Under the pieces are notes generated by a model. The model was given only the letters and a program-made list of their open reading frames with translations, was not told the DNA's origin and did not search any database. A stretch of DNA of 64,000 nucleotides from Skeletonema tropicum (taxonomy: Eukaryota > Bacillariophyta > Thalassiosirophyceae > Thalassiosirales > Thalassiosiraceae), in the NCBI GenBank assembly GCA_037178625.1, contig CM074141.1:62001-126000 (forward strand), read 5' to 3'. Of this stretch, positions 11,959 through 21,507 are shown piece after piece (position 1 is the stretch's first letter; each line of letters starts with the position of its first letter). Made by a program: the position numbers and the translations under genes.

Positions 11959-12924
11959 TTATTTCAAAACTAGAAAGGGTAGCACATTCTTGATCACGAT
12001 GCTTGCACCAGACGTAACACAGATCTCTTTTCTTGCCCTCTTACGGCGTCCCCTCGTAGTTCTTACTCCCTCCCTCTCACCTCCCTCATTGTCATCAAGA
12101 TTGGCCTTCCAAAGAGCGAGTTCCAGTAGAGTCATAGCTTCCTTCATAATTCGAATGTGTTCAGCTTTGAAGTGATCGAGACGACGAGTGACTGATTCTA
12201 TCCAGTACTGTATTGCTCCTGTCTTACTCAGATAATCAGTATTGGGAAGGACTCGATTGATTCGATTGATTTCATCCACCATTTCATTTCTCCAGCTCTC
12301 CAGATGCAACGAGGCAACAGTTTTGTGGATTCCCCCAACTAGCTCCACTGATGCTAAAAATGAACAAGCAAGGAACACATCACCTTCGATCATATCAATT
12401 TTCAATGGGATGGCGATGCGTCTCAGACGGTGGCAGTTATCGAAAGCATATTCATGTAGTGTCTCCAATTCTTCGGGTAGCACCAAATCTGTCAGTTGTT
12501 TGCAGTCACTGAATGCCCTGTACTCAATGGTCCTCACAGATGGCATAACGAGAGTTTTCAGTGAGCTGCAATATTGGAATGCACCCTCTTCTATCGTTAC
12601 CAGTTTGTCGCCAAATTCTACATCCGTCAGAGCGTCGTCGCAATCATAGAATGCCGCCGATTTGATGATCTTGACGCCCAGCAATTTAATGCATCCCCTC
12701 AATGAATGACAGCCGTTGAATGCATCATCCTCAATTATTTCGATCTCATCATGAAATTCGACATAAATTAAATTTACACGGTCAATGAATGCCCGCGCAG
12801 GAATAATTTTGACGGATCTATGAATCCTTGCACGTCTAACATGTCGGGGCACTTCTTGATCGCCGCCCATGTAGACAAAAATCTCATCGTCATTTTCGTC
12901 TAGTGCATCCGCCATCATTGCCAT
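11959..12924 (-). CDS. BspA-type leucine-rich-repeat protein
   Basis: A single exon of 321 codons, ATG at 12924. After an acidic N terminus (DALDENDDEIFVYMGG) come about six LRR_5/BspA-like repeats of ~23 residues with the cadence I..AF..C..L..v..p (for example IIEDDAFNGCHSLRG, TIEEGAFQYCSSLKTL, TLHEYAFDNCHRLRR). The C-terminal third is helical with a basic stretch (TRGRRKRARK) that could be a nuclear signal. BspA-type LRR proteins form large families in diatoms, usually of unknown function, and are expected to mediate protein binding. No signal peptide is visible. It is divergently arranged with the gene at 13285. Confidence 0.5.
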   Translation of the reverse strand: MAMMADALDENDDEIFVYMGGDQEVPRHVRRARIHRSVKIIPARAFIDRVNLIYVEFHDEIEIIEDDAFNGCHSLRGCIKLLGVKIIKSAAFYDCDDALTDVEFGDKLVTIEEGAFQYCSSLKTLVMPSVRTIEYRAFSDCKQLTDLVLPEELETLHEYAFDNCHRLRRIAIPLKIDMIEGDVFLACSFLASVELVGGIHKTVASLHLESWRNEMVDEINRINRVLPNTDYLSKTGAIQYWIESVTRRLDHFKAEHIRIMKEAMTLLELALWKANLDDNEGGEREGVRTTRGRRKRARKEICVTSGASIVIKNVLPFLVLK

Positions 12925-13284
12925 GCGCTTAAAGAGCCGCCAAGAATGCGAGCCGAGCTGAGGGGAGGGGGGAGGGCGGACCGCCGACCGACATAATACA
13001 TAATACTATGTTGTATTGTACCCAGAAGATTCGACACTACTTTTATTATGCCAAGCGGAAAGGGAAAGTGTGTTGCACATAACACTAAAGTGAGAAAGTA
13101 CTGTTGCACATGAGTGTAAGTTGAAGGTGCGGAATTTTTCATACTAGTTCCTACGTCTTTTTGACGTCGACGATGAAAAATAATTCCTCTGAGGAAAGAT
13201 AAGTAGAAGTGCTCCATGTCGCTTTGTGGGTAGTGGGTATAAGTAACAACATTACACATTACCTCATATCTTTTTGAGAACATC
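12925..13284. promoter_or_regulatory. Divergent intergenic region (360 bp)
   Basis: Separates the LRR gene (minus) from the Cys-rich gene (plus), so it must hold both promoters. No TATA box or known element was recognised with confidence. Confidence 0.5.
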
Positions 13285-14892
13285 ATGGACAACGACACCA
13301 CTATCACTTCAAACGCCGCCGTTGTGACGAATCGCCGCATTCTCCTGGGGCAGCTGGCAACCATTCGCTCTCTGATGGACAAAAAGTTGGATGGCGATTC
13401 TCGTGACGATGCCGTCGAAGATGTTGCGAAGGACGGCATGCCGAGTAATAATAAACCACCGCAGTTGGCCGCTCTGTCGTCGACTGAACTGCTTTTGACT
13501 TTGACTGTGCTGTTGGATGTGTTGCGTCTTCATTTACTAGAGGAGGTGCCGTTGTCGGTATTTTCTGATGCTGAGGTGGCATCCGATCAGCAACAGTTGA
13601 TGAGGGATGCCTTCGCAGCCGCTGCAGCTACAAATACGCCAATGAATATGAGAGCAGCGGCAGCGGCCAAGAGAGAGGAGGGGCGAGCAGAGCTGGATGT
13701 CTCAAAGAAGGAAGAAGAGAAGAAGAAGAAGAGGACAGCGGACAAGAATAGGAAGAGACGTACCAAGCGAAAGAACAGGAAGACGGAAGCAGCCGCCAAG
13801 CAGAATAAGAAGAACAAGCCGATGTCATGGTCATGGCTGAGCGGTGGGATGATTTCACTCATAATGATGCTCACCTTCAGCTGCTCCGTGACAAAGTTGA
13901 CTTTCCCACTCTCACTTATTCACCCAAGTGATGGATCGGGGGGAGGGGAAGCTCCCAAAGCTTTGCCACCGTCTGCATCTAGATCTCTCCGTCGAAAGCA
14001 AAAAGACCATCGATCGAATAATGTTGTGGCATCGACATCGTCCGACATTATCAGTCCGTTACCAGTGGTTGTGCCGCCTCCCATCTTCTCACTGGCTGAT
14101 GGTGTTAGCAATCTCCGAATGAGTATGAAATCTGAAGAATTGAGGTCTTCGTCATGCTACAACACTCCCAACTGGGAGGATAAGGATGGTTGGGGGTGTG
14201 AGTTGTACGAATATTATCAAAAATGTTATTCTGCTCAGGAAAGGGCAGGAGATATGGGACCAGCATCAATTCACTGCTGCTATTGTGGTGGTGGTAGCCA
14301 TACCTATCCTCCAACTATCTCTCCAACAATCACAAGCTCTCCCACGATTTCAGCTGATCCGTCGAGTTCCTCATCAAACTCTCCGTCAAACTCTCCCACG
14401 ACTTCAGCTCATCCATCGAGTTCTTCCAGTCCATCAAACTCTCCAACCATGTCAGCTAATCCGACGTATTTTTGTGTTGATACTCCAGGCTGGAAGGATA
14501 TTTCTGGTGAAGGATGTGATTGGTATGAAGAAAATGATGTTTTCTACTATGATGATGATTATTATGAAGAATACTATGATGATGATGAAGATTATGAAGA
14601 ATACTATGATGATGATGAAGATTATGAAGAATATGACATTTGTTCTTTCGCTGACGACCTTGCAGGAGATATGGGACCAGCAACCAAGCATTGCTGCTAT
14701 TGTGGTAAAGAGGTAAGTCTCAAACAAGTCTGTAAAAAGATCTATACTTATATTAGTAACCGACACTTCATTACCATTAATTCATTCTGTTATGTTTCAC
14801 TTTCGTCTGCTGCATTTTTCCAGCCCTGCGTTGACACTCCCAACTGTACACTTCTCAGATCCCGGGAATTCATCTTTTTGTCATTCGTTTGA
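13285..14892 (+). CDS. Membrane-anchored Cys-rich repeat protein, third repeat broken by a transposon
   Basis: Exon 1 is 13285-14712. A GTAAGT...TTTTCCAG intron (14713-14823, 111 nt) is in frame and has no stop, so it could also be retained. Exon 2 ends at TGA 14892. Visible parts: an N-terminal cytoplasmic helix region, a Lys/Arg/Glu-rich block (about residues 130-172), one membrane segment (about 180-200, GGMISLIMMLTFSC), then a likely extracellular part with two copies of a Cys repeat (C.(N/D)TP.W.D..G.GC..YE, then GDMGPA..HCCYCG) and a Ser/Pro/Thr linker. The second copy carries an inserted acidic tract of DDD/YY/EE tandem units (14541-14633). A third copy starts CVDTPN and is lost where the element at 14847 begins, so the last ~15 residues are transposon-derived. 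This looks like a type II cell-surface protein of unknown role. Confidence 0.5.
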   Translation: MDNDTTITSNAAVVTNRRILLGQLATIRSLMDKKLDGDSRDDAVEDVAKDGMPSNNKPPQLAALSSTELLLTLTVLLDVLRLHLLEEVPLSVFSDAEVASDQQQLMRDAFAAAAATNTPMNMRAAAAAKREEGRAELDVSKKEEEKKKKRTADKNRKRRTKRKNRKTEAAAKQNKKNKPMSWSWLSGGMISLIMMLTFSCSVTKLTFPLSLIHPSDGSGGGEAPKALPPSASRSLRRKQKDHRSNNVVASTSSDIISPLPVVVPPPIFSLADGVSNLRMSMKSEELRSSSCYNTPNWEDKDGWGCELYEYYQKCYSAQERAGDMGPASIHCCYCGGGSHTYPPTISPTITSSPTISADPSSSSSNSPSNSPTTSAHPSSSSSPSNSPTMSANPTYFCVDTPGWKDISGEGCDWYEENDVFYYDDDYYEEYYDDDEDYEEYYDDDEDYEEYDICSFADDLAGDMGPATKHCCYCGKEVSLKQVCKKIYTYISNRHFITINSFCYVSLSSAAFFQPCVDTPNCTLLRSREFIFLSFV

Positions 14893-15112
14893 AGGCCTCG
14901 TTTGAAACTCAATTAAAGCTAGAGCGTTAGTTAGCGAGACGAGGCCAACGTGTAGTGAGTCGAATGAGTTGCTCGGCACATGAATCGCACCGGAATCTCA
15001 TTCTACATCCTTTTGCGAGTATGCCATGTATTCGTCCGCTGTTGTGGCTATCATACTTTTCGAGACATGGTCATTTCAAATTTTTTATTCGGCTGTTGGC
15101 TGCCGACGGATG
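14847..15112. repeat. Left long TIR
   Basis: Imperfect inverted copy of 17773-18058. The most conserved part is 15018-15112, inside a less conserved outer half that has small insertions and deletions. Confidence 0.5.
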
Positions 15113-15132
15113 TTTGATGTACATGTATGCTA

Positions 15133-15888
15133 TTAGTCGTTATTACTATCCCTGCGTGCGAGGTAGTTGTTGACCTCTGCTTGCATTTCATCAGATCGTG
15201 GTTGAACCGTGTTGATTTTTGTCCACGTTGTACCTCCAGCTCTTACCTTATCATCGCGAGCAAGTATCACAGCCTCGTCCTTTCTAAGTTCATCCTTCAT
15301 CTGGGCAAGTGCCATTGTCATCAGAGGTTCTTCATTCAATTTCAGCTCTTTGCCATCAAGTTTGATTCTACGATGAGCAATCTCTTTTCGCACAATTTCT
15401 TCGTTCTTTCGGATCGCGGCAAAGTGAATGAGTGGTATGCCTCCTCCCACAGAAACAGGAATATCAATCTTTCCGCTGCGTTGAGCCTTGGTGATGTTCC
15501 TCGGCTTTTCAGTGGCAGCCTCAAATTCTTCTACTTTCGTCTCCCTTTCGAAAGCGCTTGTTTTCTTGTTGGGATTACGGTAATGGTTAACGATCTCATT
15601 GAGCGTCTCGTTCCCGACTTCCGCCACTGCTACCTCGGCTTCTTCAAAGAGTCCCTGAACATGAGCGAAGAGGCCAGTATTGCGTTCCGCACCATTCACT
15701 CGTTTGACTTTCAGCTTTTCTTTCATAGTTGGCTTTTCTTCTCTCTTCTTGTCGACAGACTCGCGATTGAAGGGTAGGTTGGAGATGGAGTTAACGACCA
15801 CACGAGCAGTCCTTCGATTCTCTTTCACATTCGTCCTTGACATGAAGTTGATATTTTGCACCATGCACTCTACCCATTGCTGGTTCAA
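15133..15888 (-). CDS. Element-encoded protein, C-terminal part (unknown)
   Basis: 251 codons from the first Met, but the same frame is open upstream to about 15955 (reading TWQEGDYEPVRRQICEVIV before MNQQWVE). The start is therefore probably not the Met at 15888, and the piece is likely the 3' portion of the gene beginning near 17.5 kb, separated by a frame change. The product is charged and helical (for example KKREEKPTMKEKLKVKR), with no domain I recognise. It ends just inside the left TIR. Confidence 0.5.
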   Translation of the reverse strand: MNQQWVECMVQNINFMSRTNVKENRRTARVVVNSISNLPFNRESVDKKREEKPTMKEKLKVKRVNGAERNTGLFAHVQGLFEEAEVAVAEVGNETLNEIVNHYRNPNKKTSAFERETKVEEFEAATEKPRNITKAQRSGKIDIPVSVGGGIPLIHFAAIRKNEEIVRKEIAHRRIKLDGKELKLNEEPLMTMALAQMKDELRKDEAVILARDDKVRAGGTTWTKINTVQPRSDEMQAEVNNYLARRDSNND

Positions 15889-16086
15889 CGCATGGGGAAC
15901 AATTACTTCACAGATTTGACGGCGGACAGGTTCATAATCCCCTTCCTGCCAAGTTGATTTATAGGAAGTTTATCACACTCTCTGAGTGTAGGGATGCTAG
16001 AAGTGGATCGATGATTTTTGCAATGAATGGATCTTTCAATATCTCGACCGGATTGGAATTCTGTGTCGCGCACATCATGACCTCGC

Positions 16087-17565
16087 CTATGCAGACTTCA
16101 TGGCTTTCGCCGTATGTTTTATATGGTTCTCCAGCTCAATTTCCTTCTGCGACCATTCAAGTGTACCGGCTGCTAGCGCCCCATCTCTACAAGCGTTGAG
16201 CCAACGGATGAATTCGCGAGCCAACTCCGGATCTCCACCGATGATATAGACCAGTATCATTTGAGATGTCCAATGCGTGTAAATATGCTTGATAGAGCTA
16301 TTCTTGTCTTCCTTGAAGAAAAGATCCACCGCCTTTGTCATGAACTCCAATCCCCCCTTCTTGACATCACCTAGACTCGGTAATCCATCTAGCGAGGCTA
16401 TGTAATCACTGAATTCCGGCAATTCTTTCCATTTATCACCAGCCATCATTTCATCCAGCTCCTTCTCATTAAGTAAGATTGCTGCACGAAAAGCCGTGCC
16501 TTTGACCATGACTTTTCGAGCCAAACAGTGGGTCAGGCTGCATCGCAGAATCAAACCAGGGAGTAAAGTAATATTTCGAAAATCCAACAAGGAAGCATGT
16601 TGATCTGTTTCTTCACTCTCCATCTCGCGTACTTCCTCATTGTGGACTTCTTCGACTCGTCGATCCTGCACGCAATATCTAGACAATGTTTTGTACATCG
16701 CTGAGCCGACATCTATTGTCATTGTCCCGCACATGCTTCCAATCAAAAATGTCACCGTACATTCATTTGACTCTGGTGTAGCGGTGGCAGCTGGTAGAGG
16801 AGTATTGGTCGATAATTCTGGCGTAGGTGCGGCAGGGCGATGAACTTCTGCTGGCTGTTCCTCCGATGCCTTCTCTTGCTCTTGTTCGACTGGAGCGGTA
16901 TCTGAGGCTGAGGTTTTTGCATCCAATTTCTTTGGCGGTGGTTTCTCCAATGATGATGATGATGATGGACGCTTATTCGTTTTTCTAGCCTTGCCTTTCT
17001 TCTTGCGATTCTTGTCTAAATGCTTCTGTAATGCAGCTTTCACTTCGCCGTCATTGAATGCGATGTTCGTGAGCTTCCTACGGACATCGGGGTGAACTAC
17101 TTGTGCTTCGTCGACTGAATTAAACCAACCAATTGCAGAGAAATATTGTCCATCCGGGAGCCTGTGCGCCTTATACACGAAAAGAATACCATCTCCACTG
17201 TATTCAATACCCATGTCCTTCAATTTCGGCCTTTGACACTGTATCGGCATCGATATCGATGAAACCACATACATCCCGAAGAATAATAGCAAGAGCTTTG
17301 TCGGTGAAGAGTTGATGGCGCAAAGTAGGATTATTCTTGAATAAATAGGCAACTGCTTTCCGAGTTGCTTTTTGCAACGCCCCTGAGGACAGCGATGACA
17401 TCTCCGAAGTAGGATGCATTGAAGTGATGGTTTCTTTGCAAAATCATTTTTAAATCGAATACGAAGTATACATACTCGAGCATCTGTTAGCAATGGCATT
17501 GCCAAACAACCTGAACCATTACCAACACCGCCCAAAATGCATAACACCGCAAGAATACCATTCAT
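16087..17565 (-). CDS. Element-encoded protein, N-terminal part (unknown, probable frameshift)
   Basis: 492 codons. The first ~115 residues look like out-of-frame sequence, and a different frame at 17204-17419 (MHPTSEMSSLSSGAL...) looks more protein-like. Around 17215 the good reading passes to this frame (DMGIEYSGDGILFVYK), which implies a frameshift or an unrecognised mini-intron. Then follow a Lys-rich block, a Ser/Pro/Glu-rich linker, and a helical C-terminal domain (for example WTSQMILVYIIGGDPELAREF). No transposase triad was identified. Together with 15133-15888 it probably makes one long, decayed gene. Confidence 0.5.
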   Translation of the reverse strand: MNGILAVLCILGGVGNGSGCLAMPLLTDARVCILRIRFKNDFAKKPSLQCILLRRCHRCPQGRCKKQLGKQLPIYSRIILLCAINSSPTKLLLLFFGMYVVSSISMPIQCQRPKLKDMGIEYSGDGILFVYKAHRLPDGQYFSAIGWFNSVDEAQVVHPDVRRKLTNIAFNDGEVKAALQKHLDKNRKKKGKARKTNKRPSSSSSLEKPPPKKLDAKTSASDTAPVEQEQEKASEEQPAEVHRPAAPTPELSTNTPLPAATATPESNECTVTFLIGSMCGTMTIDVGSAMYKTLSRYCVQDRRVEEVHNEEVREMESEETDQHASLLDFRNITLLPGLILRCSLTHCLARKVMVKGTAFRAAILLNEKELDEMMAGDKWKELPEFSDYIASLDGLPSLGDVKKGGLEFMTKAVDLFFKEDKNSSIKHIYTHWTSQMILVYIIGGDPELAREFIRWLNACRDGALAAGTLEWSQKEIELENHIKHTAKAMKSA

Positions 17566-17772
17566 ACTGCCTCAATGATGTCACTATCGGTTCAAAGCCT
17601 CCGTAAATACACATCCGATAGAAGGCACAAGGACACATACTTGTATGACTTTTTATGTGCCATGAAGCTTCTGGAGTCTATCGGATAGATAGTAGAGCGA
17701 GTGTGGATGCTGCAAATGATGATGTGTCGACCTAGATGGGCACATACAAGCCATATAAGATAGAGGCCCCAT

Positions 17773-18058
17773 CGACATCCGTCGGCAGCCAACAGCCGAA
17801 TAAAAAATTTGAAATGGCCATATCTCGAAAACTATGATAGCCACAACAGCGGACGAATACATGGCATACTCGCAAGAGGACGTAGAGTTAGATTCCATAG
17901 TCGTCGATGTTGTGAACATGATGGTTTGCTCTTCGAATATCACACTATTGGCCACATTCAATAAGTGATTTATCTAGCTTTAATATTCGATTCGAACGAG
18001 GCCTTTTCGATTTCGTTCCCGCTCAAAAATGATGAATCCCCAGGATCTGAGAACTGTA
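17773..18058. repeat. Right long TIR
   Basis: Reverse complement of 14847-15112, with CTGAGAAC near its outer tip. Confidence 0.5.
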
Positions 18059-18643
18059 AAATTACATACACCACGGATTCGAACTCAGCTCACCGAGAGC
18101 AGCATTTTAAGCACCTTTAAAGTTTAAAGCAAGGGTAGGTTACTCCCATGTGGCGGAAGAGAACTAATAATTGGCGATTTATTGGATAGGGTAACACTAC
18201 AGATCGCCCTGACTTCCTGCGGTTATGTACCGCCTCCTTTAAGCTGCCGTGCATGCAGGCGCCTACACTGCTTATCTCTTCTCTCTTCTAGCACATTTTA
18301 TGGGGCTCTCTCGTTATTTTGTAACCATTTCGTTGCCATCACCGAAATTCGAACGAATATAGAACTCTGTTTGCTTTTTGTTTCTGTTTTCAGTAAGCTC
18401 CTTCGCCTTCGCAATTCATGATTCGTGTACAACTAATTACATTCATTATGTACAGAAATTCATTCCAATCATCTTCCTAAACAAAGTGATAATTTTTTCA
18501 CATAACCGTCAGAAATGTGGCTTATGTGAAACACGACCACGGCTATTTGAACCGTGACTGTAGTTTATTTGAAAGTGCTACTGCCAGCTTGATTGCACAG
18601 TATGAGCACCTCTACCAAAGAATCACCCTCAGATCATTCATCT
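18059..18643. other. Spacer between transposon and subtelomeric repeat
   Basis: No gene recognised. It holds a lone tRNA B-box-like string (GTTCGAATCC, minus strand, near 18077-18086) without a foldable tRNA around it. Confidence 0.5.
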
Positions 18644-19616
18644 CCTCCTCAACTCGAACTATCGACATGGCCGACGCTTCCACTAGAGAGACACAAGATG
18701 CCATAACAAACAAACCCGTCCGTACGGTAGCATAAATTTATAAATGACATAAGCGCTATGTCATGGCGCAGCTATCCGTCAAGTTTCATCGCTGCAGCTA
18801 TTGTATTAATTTCCATAATATCAATAGAGCAGCGACTGCTCACACATCAAATCTCTCGCTCCGTCGCTCACTCCCATACCACCTCTTTTATTACCCCCCA
18901 TGTTTAATAACACCCATATTGGCAGCGCCCGCGCCTTCCTAATAATAATTAATACCCCCCTATTTATTATTATCCTCATAACTACGCTACACACTCGGAT
19001 ATTTAAAGCCACACAAGGCAATAATATTTACATGTCCAACAATAAATACATATTATTTCACTTGAATTAATCCTTTAAATTAGCATTATTATTTATCATA
19101 GTTGCTTATTATTTAGTCGATACTATCGGCAATACAATTCTGTCATTATTCCTCTGCATCTTCTTTTGAAGGGTAATAATACTACATTACATCAATGCAT
19201 CCCCATCTGTGCGCAATTATTTCATCATGTTGATGTCGGCTACCGATGCTTCTCAGACGATGGCGGCGGATCAATAAAACCTTCACTGATCGATTGCGCT
19301 ATGTATGACGTTGAAAATATGCCGCCATACGTCTTATTGCTCCAAGTATTGGCCGAGAACGAGCCGGTGCCGCCGGGCAAGTTATTGTGATGACTTCGCT
19401 CCATTTTCTCTCTGCGGAATATTATTAGATATCATGCTACACACAATATTATTATTCAGTTCCTTCGCCCCTCATGTCGGCTATGATGATGCGGCCATGT
19501 TGGTGCTATTTTTATGTGCAGGATTTTTGTGTGCTGTCGTCTACATAGTAGTAAGACATCATCTCCCCATGGTGATGGTCTTCGGGTTCGGATCGGGTGG
19601 TGGGAGGTGGTGATGT

Positions 19617-19726
19617 TTCCATGGGTGAAATCTCAAAAGTGGGAAAAGCCCATGTATACATCCATCTGTTGTGATGTTCCATGGGTGAAATCTCAAAAGT
19701 GGGAAAAGCCCATGTACATATCCATC
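19617..19726. repeat. 60-bp tandem duplication
   Basis: Two copies starting TTCCATGGGTGAAATCTC, 60 bp apart. They are also present in the copies near 31080-31165 and 35030-35115. Confidence 0.5.
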
Positions 19727-19978
19727 CGCGATCACTACTACAGCCCTACTTACTACAGCCCCCAACGCACCGCGCACCGCACCAACACACCTCAACACAT
19801 AGGTTTGTTATATCTTGTTTTTTTGCAGTCTAGTACCACCTATATTTCAGCACCTTATATTATACAGCCCATTTTTAGTATTTCTTCTTTGTCCTTATTT
19901 TTTTGTGTTAATGTACTAGAGAATGTCAGCACCTTATATTCGGAATTCCACGTGTAGTCTTCTGTTAGGTTTCTAAAT

Positions 19979-20105
19979 CGTTTATTGCACTGGTACTTAT
20001 CAGAACCAATGTTCTATTTTTAATAGTTTATCACACTGGTACTTACCAGAACCAATGTTCTATTCTTAATAGTTTATTGCACTGGTACTTACCAGAACCA
20101 ATGTT
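19979..20105. repeat. Three tandem ~54-bp units with a hairpin core
   Basis: Each unit holds CACTGGTACTTACCAGAACC, in which TGGTAC/TACCA can pair. The same triplet occurs at about 30680-30805 and 34632-34757. Confidence 0.5.
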
Positions 20106-20451
20106 ATAATCTCAACCAATATGTTTCGACCTGTGGAGGACAGCCCGACCGTGCTTGTCCCGTTATCCTCATGGCTACAAAACGGTCCTCAACACACCAA
20201 CGCTGTGCCGAAGACAAACAACCAAGCAACCATGTCGGAACACTCGGCAGCACACAACACACACAGTACTAAAATAATCATCAAATAGCACCCCCCCCCC
20301 CCCTCTGCCGCCGCCCCCCCCCTATCGATTAATTATCAATTGGGCCAAAAATAAGTCCCCCCTCCCCACCCCAAACAAAGAATTAAGAATTAATCAATTA
20401 TTATTATTCGTCGCATCATCCGGCAGCGCCAACCATTATTTAAACTCGACA

Positions 20452-21507
20452 ATGAGCAGTCATCAGCATCCGCCGCCGCCACCGCCTCCTTCTCGTCCTC
20501 CTCCCCCGCCGCCGCCGCCGCCGCCGCCACCGCCGCCGCCACAGCAACAACAGCAGCAACAACCAGCAAACGATTCGACTCCGTCGCCGCCGAAGCGACA
20601 GCGAGTAAATTCTGTCGGGGGAGATAATAACAATAACGGTGCTAACACATACAACAATAATGACCATCAGGATGAGGAAGATCACTTTGACTATGATGCG
20701 CTAGATGCGGATTGGGAATCAGCACACTATTTAGAGGTGAATTTATTCGGAGTCTATTGTACCGCTGACAAATGTGCACACAATCCTATTCTCCAACGTC
20801 GAGGAACCAATTGTTGGATTCCATCACACAATGTGATGAGAGATCACTGGAATACAAATAGATGCTATCCTGTTGGGACCCCCATCGCGTTAAAGACAGA
20901 GAAAGAACTAAGGAGCAAGCAGATTCAACTCCACAACAAACTTCAGCGGAGCACACAGCAAGAAGTAGATAAACTAATTGCTGCTGAATTTCCTTCTAAT
21001 TGCAAAGTGTTGACTGGGAAGTACTTTTACTGTGTTAATTGTGGTTTCTTTGCAAAGAGGAGGCCTGATACGAAAGCTCATTTTGGAGGGAAAACAAAGA
21101 AGATGGAATGCAATGTTTCACAACACCTACGAGATGGCAGTCAAGTATTGGAGGGAATCCACGGCATAAAGTGCCCCCGAGCTGTGGTGGAGCTGGTCCG
21201 AAACAAACAATTCAAGTTACCATATCCTCATGCTGCTGCAAATGAACCTACTCCTACTCGTACTACTCGCACTACTACTGCTGCAAGAACTCCTTCATCA
21301 CGAAGACACTACAGTGAGTTCACACAATTTTGACTTGTTTGGCAATGTTTTTATTACCATCTCACTCAATTCTGTCCATATCAATTTTCAGATTCACCTA
21401 GTAGTTCCTTGCTGTTGGTGTCAGACCTGGATAGAGGCATTGTTACTGCTACTCCAGAAGAGATGAGGGAAGCAAAAGCATTGGGAAAAAAAAAAAATAT
21501 CCAGTGA
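20452..21507 (+). CDS. Pro/Gln-rich protein with two zinc-finger-like clusters, 3' end runs into satellite
   Basis: Exon 1 is 20452-21313. A GTGAGT...TTTTCAG intron (21314-21391) joins in frame to exon 2, which reaches TGA at 21505-21507, about 325 residues. It begins with long polyproline (about residues 6-30) and a seven-Gln run, then an acidic linker. Next come two Cys/His clusters that look like C2H2/BED-type fingers: CTADKC...NCWIPSHNVMRDHW...C (about 102-137) and FYCVNC...KAHFGG...ECNVSQH (about 196-225). The last three codons and the stop lie in the satellite, so the C terminus is probably truncated. I do not recognise the family. It may be the N-terminal part of a mobile-element or subtelomeric protein; DNA binding is inference. 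Confidence 0.5.

Larger units (their letters stand above)
14847..18058. mobile_element. 3.2-kb DNA transposon with long (~270-bp) imperfect TIRs
   Basis: Positions 14847-15112 match the reverse complement of 17773-18058. Shared blocks include TTCTCAGATCC near the tips, AAGGCCTCGTT, ATTAAAGCTAGA, and a highly similar inner block around GTATTCGTCCGCTG. Two minus-strand reading frames lie between (16087-17565 and 15133-15888). It interrupts the host gene at 13285. No recognisable transposase motif was found, so the superfamily is open. Target duplication is not clear. Confidence 0.5.
18644..20395 (-). repeat. Subtelomeric repeat, copy A (inverted relative to copies at 27-36 kb)
   Basis: Nearly identical by eye to the reverse complement of 30391-32140 and, over part of its length, of 34532-36090. 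Similarity stops at 18644 (CCTCCTCAACTCG) on the inner side and at 20395 (AAGAATTAATC) on the outer side. Contained reading frames mostly lack ATG starts and are not called. It includes a 60-bp tandem duplication, a 54-bp triplication and a C-rich tract (20289-20322). Its orientation places the telomere to the right. Confidence 0.5.

Noticed and set aside
12915..13439. 174-codon minus-strand frame between the LRR and Cys-rich genes
   Set aside because: Overlaps the first exon of the Cys-rich gene in antisense and has no recognisable motif.
18061..18140. Possible tRNA gene on the minus strand
   Set aside because: GTTCGAATCC matches a T-loop/B-box, but the flanking bases do not form a T-stem or acceptor stem, and no A-box is seen at the right distance.
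19166..19957. Conserved 74- to 149-codon frames in the subtelomeric copies
   Set aside because: They lack ATG starts where conserved, contain the tandem duplications, and are conserved because the DNA was recently duplicated, not because of visible protein constraint.
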